21,274 nucleotides of DNA from DASRRB01 sp036732755. GTDB lineage: Bacteria; Planctomycetota; B15-G4; SIAN01. The stretch spans positions 1 through 21,274 of the forward strand of contig DAINBU010000090.1 in the NCBI GenBank assembly GCA_036732755.1, read 5' to 3'. This document shows positions 1-6,608 of the stretch, one piece after another. Every line of letters starts with the position of its first letter. Position 1 is the first letter of the stretch. The notes under the pieces are model-generated. The model was not told the DNA's origin. It did not search any database and saw only the letters and a list, made by a program, of their open reading frames with translations. Made by a program: the position numbers and the translations under genes.

Positions 1-651
1 GCCGAGGTGGCTGCCGCCGTCGAGCAGGTCGTCCTCCACCACGATCTTCCCGCCGCGCACGTGCAGGTAGGCGTACGACTCGTCGCTCAGGCGGTCCGCG
101 TCGACCAGGATGCCGCGCTCGTGCATCGAGCGCGCCCACGCGACGTACTCGCCGACGATCCGCTCCTCGGTGTCGGCCGACGCGGGGGCCGTCGGCGGCG
201 GTGCGAGCGACTTCGAGAAGCGCTCGAGCATCGCGAGGAAGAAGCGCGGCGAGTCGTCGACCGGCTCGGACACCGGCAGCGCCGCGCGCGGCGGCGCCCA
301 TCGATTCACCGCGAACCCTCCCCCTGCCGCCCCGATCGCCATCCAGAGCAGCGCCGCCGCGACGCGTCGCCACCGGCGCGCGCCGCGATCGCCGCTCGCT
401 TCGGCCGCGGCGCTGCGCCACGCGGCAAGCACGAGGTCGAAGTGGCGCGCCGGCGCCTCGCCCTCGACCGCGTCCGCCGCCGTCGCCACCACTTCGCGCT
501 CGAGCTCGAGGTCGCGGCGCAGCCACTCGGCCGCGTCGGCGAGCGCGCGGCACGCCGCGCAGCCTGCCGCGTGCGCGACCGCCTCGTCGCGCCGCGCCGG
601 CTCGAAGTCGAGGTCGGCGGCGAGCGCCTCCCGGAACTGATCGCAGTTCAT
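1..651 (-). CDS. Transmembrane zinc-finger anti-sigma factor with C-terminal YCII-like domain (partial, C-terminus outside window)
   Basis: Reading down from ATG at 651 gives 217 residues with no stop before the window edge. Cys3, His27, Cys31 and Cys34 form the H-x3-C-x2-C zinc anti-sigma signature. A basic stretch (RRWRR, about 92-96) precedes one hydrophobic segment (about 97-115), which predicts the zinc finger inside and the rest outside the cytoplasm. After a Pro/Ala linker, residues about 136-217 resemble a YCII (DGPF) domain: an initial strand FFLAML, a helix EYVAWARSMHERGILV, then LHVRGGKIVVEDDLLDGGS, which matches the usual pattern of a strand followed by a DGPF-like loop. The ATG overlaps the sigma factor stop by 4 nt (ATGA), so the two are translationally coupled. 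The family role is to hold the ECF sigma factor inactive until a signal arrives. Using a YCII domain as the outer sensor is inference. The assignment as anti-sigma is strong and the YCII assignment is moderate. Confidence 0.82.
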   Translation of the reverse strand, partial: MNCDQFREALAADLDFEPARRDEAVAHAAGCAACRALADAAEWLRRDLELEREVVATAADAVEGEAPARHFDLVLAAWRSAAAEASGDRGARRWRRVAAALLWMAIGAAGGGFAVNRWAPPRAALPVSEPVDDSPRFFLAMLERFSKSLAPPPTAPASADTEERIVGEYVAWARSMHERGILVDADRLSDESYAYLHVRGGKIVVEDDLLDGGSHLG

Positions 652-1262
652 GGATGGCTCCTGGCGGAATCGGCGGCATGCGCGGACGCCTCGGGCGCGC
701 GGCTGCGGCAGTAGGCATCGAGCAGACGCGCATGGACGCGATGAAGGCGGACGCGCGCCGCGCCCGCCGTGCAGCCGAGGCGCCGCCCGATCGCGTCGGC
801 GTCGACCCCTTCGAACCAGCGCATCGCGACGAGCGCGCGCGCGTCGGGCTCGAGCTGCGCGAGCGCCGCGTGCAGCCGCGCGGCCGACTCCGCGCACGCG
901 AGCGACGCGTCGGGGCGCGCGCCGTCGCGTGCGGCGGTCGCCGCCGGATCCGACGGATCCGCCGGCTCCGACCGTTCGCCCTCGCGGCCCGCGCGCGCGC
1001 TCCGGTCGCGCATCAAGTTGGAAGCGAGGCGGAACAGCCAGCCGGCGAAGCTCCCCTCGCCGCGCCAGCTGCGGCGGTACTGCAGCACGCGCAGGAAGGT
1101 CTCCTGCACCAGGTCGTCGCTCGCCGGCGCGTCGCGCACGCGGCGCCGGAAGAACTCGTGCAGCGGCGGCGCGTGGCGGCGGAAGAGCTCGGCGAGGCGG
1201 TCGAGCGCGCCGCCCCGCACCTCCGACATGAGTTCCTCGTCGCTGCGCGCGGCGCCGGTCAA
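648..1262 (-). CDS. ECF-type RNA polymerase sigma factor
   Basis: This is a 204-residue sigma-70 family protein. The N-terminal part holds region 2: SDEELM at the start, then DDLVQETFLRVL, then the -10-recognition helix FAGWLFRLASNLMRDR. After an acidic, Asp/Pro/Ala-rich linker comes region 4: LEPDARALVAMRWFEG followed by the helix-turn-helix DADAIGRRLGCTAGAARVR. There is no C-terminal extension. I chose TTG at 1262 because the conserved DEELM motif begins before the first ATG (1229), and because this TTG overlaps the TGA of the upstream VOC gene (TTGA). ATG 1229 would remove part of region 2. The following anti-sigma gene overlaps the stop by 4 nt, so VOC, sigma and anti-sigma form one coupled operon. 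The target promoters are unknown. The family call is secure; the start is moderately secure. Confidence 0.92.
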   Translation of the reverse strand: MTGAARSDEELMSEVRGGALDRLAELFRRHAPPLHEFFRRRVRDAPASDDLVQETFLRVLQYRRSWRGEGSFAGWLFRLASNLMRDRSARAGREGERSEPADPSDPAATAARDGARPDASLACAESAARLHAALAQLEPDARALVAMRWFEGVDADAIGRRLGCTAGAARVRLHRVHARLLDAYCRSRAPEASAHAADSARSHP

Positions 1263-1771
1263 CGCACCCCGCCCTCCGGCTTGCCTGACTTGGGCTCGAG
1301 CGACTGCGAGAGCGTGAAGAGGTTGCCGTCGGGATCGAAGAACGGGACGAGCTTCACGTAGCCCTCGTGCACGATCGTCGCCCCCTGGAACCTCGCGCCG
1401 GCCGCCTCGAGCGTCCTCCTCGCGGCGTCGGCGTCCCTCACGCCGAGCACGATCGTCGCGCCGCCGCCCGCCTCGACCTTCTCCGACTTGAGCAGCCCGA
1501 AGGTCAGCTTTTCGACGGGGCTCTTCATCTCGCACCACCCGATCGAGTCGACCTTGAAGAGCACCTCGAGGCCGAGCGTCTCGCGGTACCAGCGGATCGA
1601 GCGGTCGAGGTCGGTGACGCGCACGTAGCAGGTGACGCCGCCGTCGTAGTCGAGCTTCGCTCCCTTCTTCGCGCCGTCGTCGCCACCGCGCGCCATCGCG
1701 ACGCCGAGCACGGCGGCGGCCGCCGCCGCGGCGATCACCATCCACTTCGAGCGGACGAATCGGGATTCCAT
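1259..1771 (-). CDS. Exported or membrane-anchored VOC (glyoxalase-fold) protein
   Basis: This 170-residue protein opens with basic residues and then an Ala-rich hydrophobic segment (about 10-27, ending VLGVAMARG). The segment is either a cleavable signal peptide or an N-terminal anchor, and it places the remainder outside the cytoplasm. Residues about 42-160 form a two-module VOC domain: VRVTDLDRSIRWYRETLGLE begins the first module and ATIVLGVRDADAARRTLEAAG the second, ending in FFDPDGNLFTLSQS. VOC proteins include metal-dependent lyases, dioxygenases and ligand-binding resistance proteins. A metal-ligand His is absent from the usual position in the first strand, so simple binding is as plausible as catalysis. 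ATG 1771 is preceded by GGAG with a 6-nt spacer. Its stop overlaps the TTG start of the ECF sigma gene, which suggests a signalling role. An exported VOC protein is unusual. Confidence 0.85.
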   Translation of the reverse strand: MESRFVRSKWMVIAAAAAAAVLGVAMARGGDDGAKKGAKLDYDGGVTCYVRVTDLDRSIRWYRETLGLEVLFKVDSIGWCEMKSPVEKLTFGLLKSEKVEAGGGATIVLGVRDADAARRTLEAAGARFQGATIVHEGYVKLVPFFDPDGNLFTLSQSLEPKSGKPEGGVR

Positions 1772-1962
1772 CGGGAGCTCCGCTGCTGCCCGCCGCAGAG
1801 CGTGCGGGCGTGTTCCTCGGGGGGCCCCCTTACGACCGTCGCCGTGGATCGGCGTTACGGCGCGGCGCGAATCGGCCGTTTCCCGCGAGGCGGCACGCGG
1901 CTACACCTGCGCGTCCGCGCCCGGACCCGGCGAGCCGAGCCTCGCCGCGTGGAGTGCCGCCC
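1772..1962. promoter_or_regulatory. Divergent intergenic region between the VOC/sigma operon and the exported-protein gene
   Basis: This 191-bp non-coding gap must hold the promoters for both flanking units. Two things stand out: a perfect G/C palindrome GGGGGCCCCC at 1820-1829, and a minus-strand GGAAC at 1816-1812, about 40 nt before the VOC start. GGAAC is the classic -35 core of ECF sigma factors, which often autoregulate. The sequence 16 nt further down reads CGGC rather than the usual CGTC, so the promoter is only a suggestion. No clear housekeeping promoter is visible on either strand. Confidence 0.3.
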
Positions 1963-2940
1963 GTGAGAAGGCCCCTCCGGATCTCTTTCCCGTTCGCCGG
2001 CTTCACGTCCGCCGTCGCGTCCGTCGTCGCGCTCGCCGTCGCGAGCCCCCTCGCTGTCGGTCAGGCTCCTCCCCCGGCTCCCCCCGCTTCACCGGCTTCG
2101 GCGCCGCCGCCGCCGCGCGACGCGAAGCCGGCGGCCGCGCGCCCGCGCGAGGCGGCCGTGCTCGCCGTGCTCGCACGCGAGCTCGACGGGAGGCGGTCGA
2201 ACTGGTTCTGGCGCTCGAAGCTGGTGAGGCAGCCCGAGGCGAAGGGCGGGCGTGTCGTCCCCGAGATCCCGATCACGTGCGGCAACTCGATGGGCGGCAA
2301 CGTCAAGGCGGAGCGCGCGCTCGACCTCGCCGCGAAACTCGGCGACGCCTTCGGCGCGAAGTGCGTGCTCGACGTCGACGAGAAGCAGCTCCCGATCATG
2401 GACGGCGACACGTTCACGCCGCTCGCCGCGGTCGCGGCCGAGGCGGTCGCGAAGCTCGACGCGACGTGCGATGGCGAGGACGTCGACCTCTCGCTGCTCC
2501 TCACCGGATCGATGGACGTCTGGCCGCTGCCGAAGGCGCGCGAGGTCGCGGGCCGCGAGGATCCGACCGTCGTCGCGGGCGGCGCCACGCGCTTCGAATC
2601 GGCGAAGAACCTGCGCTTCGAGTGCCGCCCCGATGCGAAGGGCGCCGGCGCCGCGAAGCGGGGACGGACGTACGAGCCCGACGGCGCGCTGCGCGCGACC
2701 GCCGGCCGCGTCGCGCTCCTCTTCGTGCCGATCCATCCGACCACCGACCTCGCGGGGACCGGCACGCCGACCTTCTCGATCCGCATCGTGCAGGGCGGCG
2801 TGACCGCCACGTCGACGTCGGCGATGGTCTGGCTCCCCTCTGCGTTCGACGCGCAGCGGCCGTTCACCGTCGAGGTCGACTTCGGGCCCGGCGTCTGGAC
2901 CTTCGGCGAGCAGCTGCTCGCGACCGCGCCCGACCGCTGA
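1963..2940 (+). CDS. Exported protein of unknown function
   Basis: I do not recognise the family. GTG at 1963 is preferred because GGAG lies at 1951-1954 with an 8-nt spacer, and because translation from it opens with a classic signal peptide: RRPLR, then a hydrophobic stretch of about 20 residues ending near LAVGQA (about 30-35). Starting further upstream would bury the signal peptide behind an Arg/Pro-rich leader. The mature part begins with a Pro/Ala linker (about 36-65) typical of an envelope protein. A globular domain of roughly 250 residues follows, including NWFWRSKLVRQ, ITCGNSMGGN and VALLFVPIHPTTD. It holds four Cys (in ITCGN, AKCVL, ATCDG and FECRP), enough for two disulfides. There are no obvious catalytic motifs. 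It is divergent from the VOC/sigma/anti-sigma operon and could belong to its regulon; this is inference from position only. Confidence 0.8.
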   Translation: MRRPLRISFPFAGFTSAVASVVALAVASPLAVGQAPPPAPPASPASAPPPPRDAKPAAARPREAAVLAVLARELDGRRSNWFWRSKLVRQPEAKGGRVVPEIPITCGNSMGGNVKAERALDLAAKLGDAFGAKCVLDVDEKQLPIMDGDTFTPLAAVAAEAVAKLDATCDGEDVDLSLLLTGSMDVWPLPKAREVAGREDPTVVAGGATRFESAKNLRFECRPDAKGAGAAKRGRTYEPDGALRATAGRVALLFVPIHPTTDLAGTGTPTFSIRIVQGGVTATSTSAMVWLPSAFDAQRPFTVEVDFGPGVWTFGEQLLATAPDR

Positions 2941-2954
2941 GAGCGCCGCTCAGC
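2936..2954. terminator. Hairpin spanning both stop codons of a convergent gene pair (possible bidirectional terminator)
   Basis: GCTGAG at 2936-2941 and CTCAGC at 2949-2954 form a perfect 6-bp stem with a 7-nt loop. The stem contains the TGA of the plus-strand exported-protein gene and the TGA of the minus-strand TerC gene, which are only 9 nt apart. No U-run follows on either side, so intrinsic termination would be weak. Confidence 0.35.
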
Positions 2955-3954
2955 CGGCGGGAGGCGCTTCGGGCGGCTTCGGCGGCCGCAACAGGCTCGT
3001 CACGATCGAGAGGGCGATCGCGCCGAGCACGACGCTCAACGAAGTGCCGACCCCGACGTGCACGTCGAACAGCGGCAACAGCATCTTCACGCCGATGAAC
3101 GTGAGCACGAACGCGAGCCCGTAGTGGAGGTGGCGGAACGCGCTGATCAGGATCGCGAGGAGCGCGAAGAAGCTGCGCAGCCCGAGGATCGCGAAGACGT
3201 TCGACGTGTAGACGATGAACGGGTCGAGCGTGATCCCGAAGATCGCCGGGATCGAGTCGACCGCGAAGACGACGTCGGAGAGCTCGACCGAGAGGAGGCA
3301 GAGGAAGAGCGACGTCGCCACGCGCTTCCCGTTCTCGGAAACGAAGAAGCGCCCCTCGTGCGGCTGCGAGCTCACCGGGACTAAGCGGCGCACCAGCCGC
3401 AGCGCCCCCCTCTTCTCGGGGTCGAACTCGGCCGACTCGCCGCGGAAGAGCTTGACGCCCGTGAAGAGGAGGAAGAAGCCGAACAGGTAGGCGAGCCAGT
3501 CGAAGCGCTCGAGCAGCGCCGCCCCCGCCACGATGAAGACGCCGCGCAGGACGAGCGCGCCGAGGATCCCCCAGAAAAGCACGCGCCGCTGGTGCTTCGG
3601 CTCGACCTTGAAGAAGCGGAACAGCACGAGGAAGACGAAGAGGTTGTCGAAGGAGAGCGAGAGCTCGACGACGTAGCCGGTCAGGAACTCCTGCGCCGGG
3701 CGCGCCCCCATCCGCCAGGCGACGCCGATGCCGAACGCGAGCGCGAGCCCGACCCAGACCGCGCCCGTCACGGCCACGTCGCGCAGCCGCGGCGTCTCCG
3801 ACTTGCGGTGCAGCACGCACAGGTCGACGAAGAGCAGGCCGAGCACGACCAGGAAGAAGCCCGACCAGAGCAGCGGCGAGCCGCCGAACACGCCCGGCTC
3901 GGACAGCGCCGGTGCGGATCCGGCCGGAGCGGGCGACTCGACCTGCTGCGCCAC
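2950..3954 (-). CDS. TerC/Alx-family integral membrane protein
   Basis: This is a polytopic inner-membrane protein with about nine hydrophobic segments. Members are linked to tellurite resistance, Mn2+ export and metal loading of exported proteins. The family signatures are present: an Asp in the membrane segment ELSLSFDNLFVF, and a second acidic pair in ELSDVVFAVDSIPAIFGIT, both thought to handle the metal. The reading frame is open up to ATG 4128, but that would overlap the divergent MFS gene and add an Arg-rich tail unlike the family. GTG 3954 gives 334 residues, close to the usual 320-340, and begins a short tail before LLWSGFFLVV. GTG 3891 is a second candidate. Neither has a strong ribosome-binding site, so the start is uncertain. 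The gene is convergent with the exported-protein gene and divergent from the MFS gene. Confidence 0.9.
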   Translation of the reverse strand: MAQQVESPAPAGSAPALSEPGVFGGSPLLWSGFFLVVLGLLFVDLCVLHRKSETPRLRDVAVTGAVWVGLALAFGIGVAWRMGARPAQEFLTGYVVELSLSFDNLFVFLVLFRFFKVEPKHQRRVLFWGILGALVLRGVFIVAGAALLERFDWLAYLFGFFLLFTGVKLFRGESAEFDPEKRGALRLVRRLVPVSSQPHEGRFFVSENGKRVATSLFLCLLSVELSDVVFAVDSIPAIFGITLDPFIVYTSNVFAILGLRSFFALLAILISAFRHLHYGLAFVLTFIGVKMLLPLFDVHVGVGTSLSVVLGAIALSIVTSLLRPPKPPEAPPAG

Positions 3955-4082
3955 GAGCGCCGTGAAGAGTCTGCCGCCGATGGTTGCGCCGTGCGCGATG
4001 GTGTCACCGTCCGATGCGAGCGACGGCGGGGCTCGCCTTGCTCGGGGCGCGGAGTGTAGCCGTGGCGCGCGCGCGACCGCCC

Positions 4083-4088
4083 TATACT
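4083..4088 (+). promoter_or_regulatory. Putative -10 element (TATACT) of the MFS operon
   Basis: TATACT matches the -10 consensus at five of six positions and is a conspicuous AT island in very GC-rich DNA. It ends 9 nt before the ATG at 4098. The transcript would therefore be leaderless or nearly so, which fits the absence of a Shine-Dalgarno sequence in front of that ATG. No convincing -35 hexamer lies 16-18 nt upstream. Confidence 0.5.
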
Positions 4089-4097
4089 CCCCGCCCC

Positions 4098-5414
4098 ATG
4101 AATTCCGGACCGAAGCCCGCGCGATCACCGCTGCTGTTCATCTTCCTGACGGTGTTCATCGACCTGCTCGGCTTCGGGATCGTGATCCCGCTGCTCCCGA
4201 TCTACAGCAAGTACTTCGACGCGAGCGAGCTCGAGCTCGGGCTGCTCTTCTCGTGCTTCTCGGGGATGCAGTTCCTCTTCGCGCCGCTCTGGGGCCGCAT
4301 CTCCGACCGCATCGGCCGGCGCCCCGTGCTGATCGGCGGCCTCGTCGGCACCGCCATCGCGTACCTGCTCTTCGCGCGCGCGACCTCGATGGCGATGCTC
4401 TACGCCGCGCGGCTGCTCGCCGGGTTCTTCGGCGCCAACATCTCCTCCGCGCAGGCCTACATCGCCGACGTCACGACCGAGAAGGACCGCGCCAAGGGGA
4501 TGGGGCTGATCGGGGCGGCGTTCGGGCTCGGCTTCACCTTCGGGCCGCTGCTGGGCGGGCTCCTGACCCGGCACGCGGCCGGCTCGACCGTGCTGCCCGC
4601 GATGCCGGGCTACCTCGCCGCGGCGCTCTCGCTCTCGGCGGCGCTGTTCGGGTTCCTGAAGCTGCCCGAGCCGGTGCGCCACGCCGCCGCGGCGTCCCGC
4701 ATCTTCGGCGTGGCGCAGCTCCGGGACGCGTTCACGAACGGGCGCATCGGCGTCCTGATGCTGCTCAACTTCATGAACCTCTTCGCCTTCTCCTGCTTCG
4801 AGGCGATGTTCACGCGCTTCGGGCTGGCGCGCTTCCCCGACAAGTTCGGGCTCGACCGGCCGATCGAGAAGGCGTCGCTCGACCAGGTGCTCGACGCCGC
4901 GCCCTACGCGGGCACCTACCTCTTCGCGATCGGGATCATCTCGGCGGTGATCCAGGGCGGACTGATCCGGCGCCTCGTGCCGAGGTTCGGCGAGACGAAG
5001 CTCGCGATCGCCGGCCCGCTGATCCTCGGCGTCGCGCTCGCGATCATCGGCGTCGCCGGCGGCCTGCTGAGCTGGCCCTTCGTGATCGTCGGCTGCCTGG
5101 TCATGCCGCTCGGCTTCGGCCTCACGAACCCGTCGGTCGCCGGCCTGATCTCCCGCGCATCACCGAAAGACAAGCAGGGCGCCTACCTCGGCATGAGCCA
5201 GTCGGCGGCGAGCCTCGCGCGCGTCGTCGGTCCGCCGGTCGCCGGGATCTTCTTCGCGATGGGGCCGAGCAAGCCGTTCTTCGCGTCGGCCGGCGTGCTC
5301 GCCGTCGCAGGCGTGATCGCGGCGACCTACCGCCGCCGCTACGGCCGCACGTTCACCGACGGCGCGGACGCGTCCGGAACGGCGGGCGCCGAAGCGGCCG
5401 CGAACCTCGAGTGA
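4098..5414 (+). CDS. Major facilitator superfamily transporter, TetA-like drug:H+ antiporter
   Basis: This 438-residue inner-membrane protein has the 12-segment MFS pattern. The first helix carries FIDLLGFGIVIPLLPIY, typical of the TetA/drug:H+ antiporter-1 group, where the Asp and Pro matter for transport. The loop between helices 2 and 3 carries the MFS motif A as GRISDRIGRRPVLIGG. A central loop (about 180-235) and a second six-helix half follow, with GLTNPSVAGLISR in the later loop. ATG 4098 was chosen because translation from it starts directly before helix 1; the open frame upstream to 3984 is Arg-rich and overlaps the promoter. The gene runs into a thioesterase gene 7 nt downstream and then an AraC-type gene. 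Substrate unknown; export of an acyl or aromatic compound is only a guess from the neighbouring thioesterase. Confidence 0.93.
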   Translation: MNSGPKPARSPLLFIFLTVFIDLLGFGIVIPLLPIYSKYFDASELELGLLFSCFSGMQFLFAPLWGRISDRIGRRPVLIGGLVGTAIAYLLFARATSMAMLYAARLLAGFFGANISSAQAYIADVTTEKDRAKGMGLIGAAFGLGFTFGPLLGGLLTRHAAGSTVLPAMPGYLAAALSLSAALFGFLKLPEPVRHAAAASRIFGVAQLRDAFTNGRIGVLMLLNFMNLFAFSCFEAMFTRFGLARFPDKFGLDRPIEKASLDQVLDAAPYAGTYLFAIGIISAVIQGGLIRRLVPRFGETKLAIAGPLILGVALAIIGVAGGLLSWPFVIVGCLVMPLGFGLTNPSVAGLISRASPKDKQGAYLGMSQSAASLARVVGPPVAGIFFAMGPSKPFFASAGVLAVAGVIAATYRRRYGRTFTDGADASGTAGAEAAANLE

Positions 5415-5421
5415 GCCGCGC

Positions 5422-5904
5422 ATGAACCCCGTGAACCAGTCGAACCCGAGCGTGCAGGAGCGCTATGCGCCGACCAACATCTGCTTCGGCTGCGGGCCCG
5501 CGAACGAGAAGGGCCTCCACATCCGCAGCTTCGAGACGCCCGACGGCGGCTTCGTCGCCGAGTGGCGCGCGGAGCCGCACCACCAGGCGTTCCCCGGGAT
5601 GCTGAACGGCGGCATCACCGGCGCGCTGCTCGACTGCCACGGCAACTGGTGCGCGGCGATCCACCTGATGAAGAAGAGGGGCGAGAGCGCGCCCCCCTGC
5701 ACCGTGACCGCCGACTTCGCCGTGAAGCTCAAGCGCCCGACGCCGGTCGACGGGCCGATCACGTTGCGGGCACGGGTGGTCGAGTCGGGCGAGGATCGCG
5801 CCGTCGTCGAGGCCGAGCTCGAGGCGGGCGGCAAGGTCACCGCGACCTGCCGCGGCACCTTCGTCGCGGTCAAGCCGGGCCACCCCGCGTACCATCGCTG
5901 GTAG
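5422..5904 (+). CDS. PaaI-family hotdog-fold thioesterase
   Basis: This 160-residue cytoplasmic protein is predicted to hydrolyse acyl- or aryl-CoA thioesters. The N-terminus has CFGCGPANEKGLHI (about residues 21-34), a Cys-pair signature seen in one branch of PaaI-like proteins. The hotdog core follows with FPGMLNGGITGALLDCHGNW (about 59-78), where the family's substrate-binding helix and its catalytic Asn/Gly/Asp-type residues lie. After that come TVTADFAVKLKRPTP and a closing strand GKVTATCRGTFVAV. The ATG at 5422 lies 7 nt after the MFS stop, so co-transcription is likely. It ends in TAG, the only TAG among the 15 gene ends in this window, at a natural family C-terminus. That makes it useful evidence that TAG works as a stop here. 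Substrate unknown. Confidence 0.9.
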   Translation: MNPVNQSNPSVQERYAPTNICFGCGPANEKGLHIRSFETPDGGFVAEWRAEPHHQAFPGMLNGGITGALLDCHGNWCAAIHLMKKRGESAPPCTVTADFAVKLKRPTPVDGPITLRARVVESGEDRAVVEAELEAGGKVTATCRGTFVAVKPGHPAYHRW

Positions 5905-5936
5905 TCGCGCCGAGGGCCTTCGCGGCGGAGGAAGCC

Positions 5937-6509
5937 GTGTCGCACTTCGTCGAGCATGGGCCACCGGCGGAGCTCGCGCCCCTCGTCGACCGCTTCTGGA
6001 CGAGCGCGCGCGGCGCGGGCGGCGCAGCGAACCCGACGCGCGTCCTGCCCGACGGCTGCGCCGACGTGATCGTCGACGTCGCCGGCGCGCGGCCGCGCGC
6101 CTTCGTGGTCGGCCCGATGACGCGCGCGGAGCTCGTCGACGACGCGGAGGCGCACGACTTCGTCGCCGTCCGTTTCCGGCCGGGCGCCGCCGCCGTCTGG
6201 TTCGACGCCCCGCTCGACGAGTGGGTCGACGCGCAGGTCGACCTCTCCGACGCCTGGCGCGACGGCGCGCGCGTCGCGACGCGCGCGGTCGCGCTCGCGC
6301 GCGCCGTGCGCGCCGCCGCGCCCGAGACCTCCGTCGCCGCGCTCGCCGCGCAGCTCGGCCTCACCCGCCAGCACCTCGCGCGGCGACCCGCCCCGCCGCT
6401 CGTCGACGTCGCGCTCGCGTGCGGTTACGCCGACCAACCGCACCTGACCGGCGAGCTGGTAGCGTTGACCGGCCGCACGCCGGGCGCGTGGCGAGCCGAT
6501 CCGCGCTGA
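5937..6509 (+). CDS. AraC-family regulator with DUF6597-type sensor domain and an internally shortened DNA-binding domain
   Basis: GTG 5937 has GGAGG at 5927-5931 with a 5-nt spacer. The 190-residue product starts with a DUF6597-like domain (about 1-110): LAPLVDRFWTSARG, RVLPDGCADVIVDVAG, VVGPMTRAEL and VAVRFRPGAAAVWF are all typical. The AraC DNA-binding domain should contain two helix-turn-helix units joined by a long helix. Here the first unit (SVAALAAQLGLTRQHLARR) passes after four residues (PAPP) straight into the second (LVDVALACGYADQPHL). About 25-30 residues that family members normally have between these points are missing, while the frame stays open. The second unit also reads LTGELVALTG where LTREF-type sequence is usual. 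The total length is short for this architecture (about 260-270). It may be a decaying or non-binding regulator of the MFS/thioesterase genes just upstream. Confidence 0.8.
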   Translation: MSHFVEHGPPAELAPLVDRFWTSARGAGGAANPTRVLPDGCADVIVDVAGARPRAFVVGPMTRAELVDDAEAHDFVAVRFRPGAAAVWFDAPLDEWVDAQVDLSDAWRDGARVATRAVALARAVRAAAPETSVAALAAQLGLTRQHLARRPAPPLVDVALACGYADQPHLTGELVALTGRTPGAWRADPR

Positions 6510-6541
6510 GCTGCACGCTGACGCTCCAAATCTCCAAGACG

Positions 6542-6563
6542 GGTTCGCGGCGCCGCGCGAACC
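6542..6563. repeat. Perfect 8-bp inverted repeat (first leader hairpin)
   Basis: GGTTCGCG (6542-6549) and CGCGAACC (6556-6563) are exact reverse complements around a 6-nt loop, itself the near-palindrome GCGCCG. It lies in the 99-bp gap between the AraC-type gene and the small VOC gene. It could end transcription of the upstream operon, though no T-run follows, or be an operator or RNA structure. Confidence 0.55.
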
Positions 6564-6574
6564 TGCAACTCCTC

Positions 6575-6591
6575 GGCGCGACGGTCGCGCC
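6575..6591. repeat. Perfect 7-bp inverted repeat (second leader hairpin), just before a ribosome-binding site
   Basis: GGCGCGA (6575-6581) and TCGCGCC (6585-6591) pair exactly around a 3-nt loop. The GGAGG ribosome-binding site of the VOC gene starts 6 nt later, so the hairpin could tune access to it. It sits 11 nt after the first hairpin. Confidence 0.5.
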
Positions 6592-6608
6592 GGAACCGGA
6601 GGACCGCC

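Noticed and set aside
1227..1229. ATG 1229 as the start of the ECF sigma factor
   Set aside because: It would cut off the conserved SDEELM beginning of region 2; TTG 1262 keeps it and overlaps the upstream stop.
3955..4128. N-terminal extension of the TerC gene to ATG 4128
   Set aside because: It overlaps the divergent MFS start and its promoter-like TATACT, is Arg-rich, and exceeds the family length.
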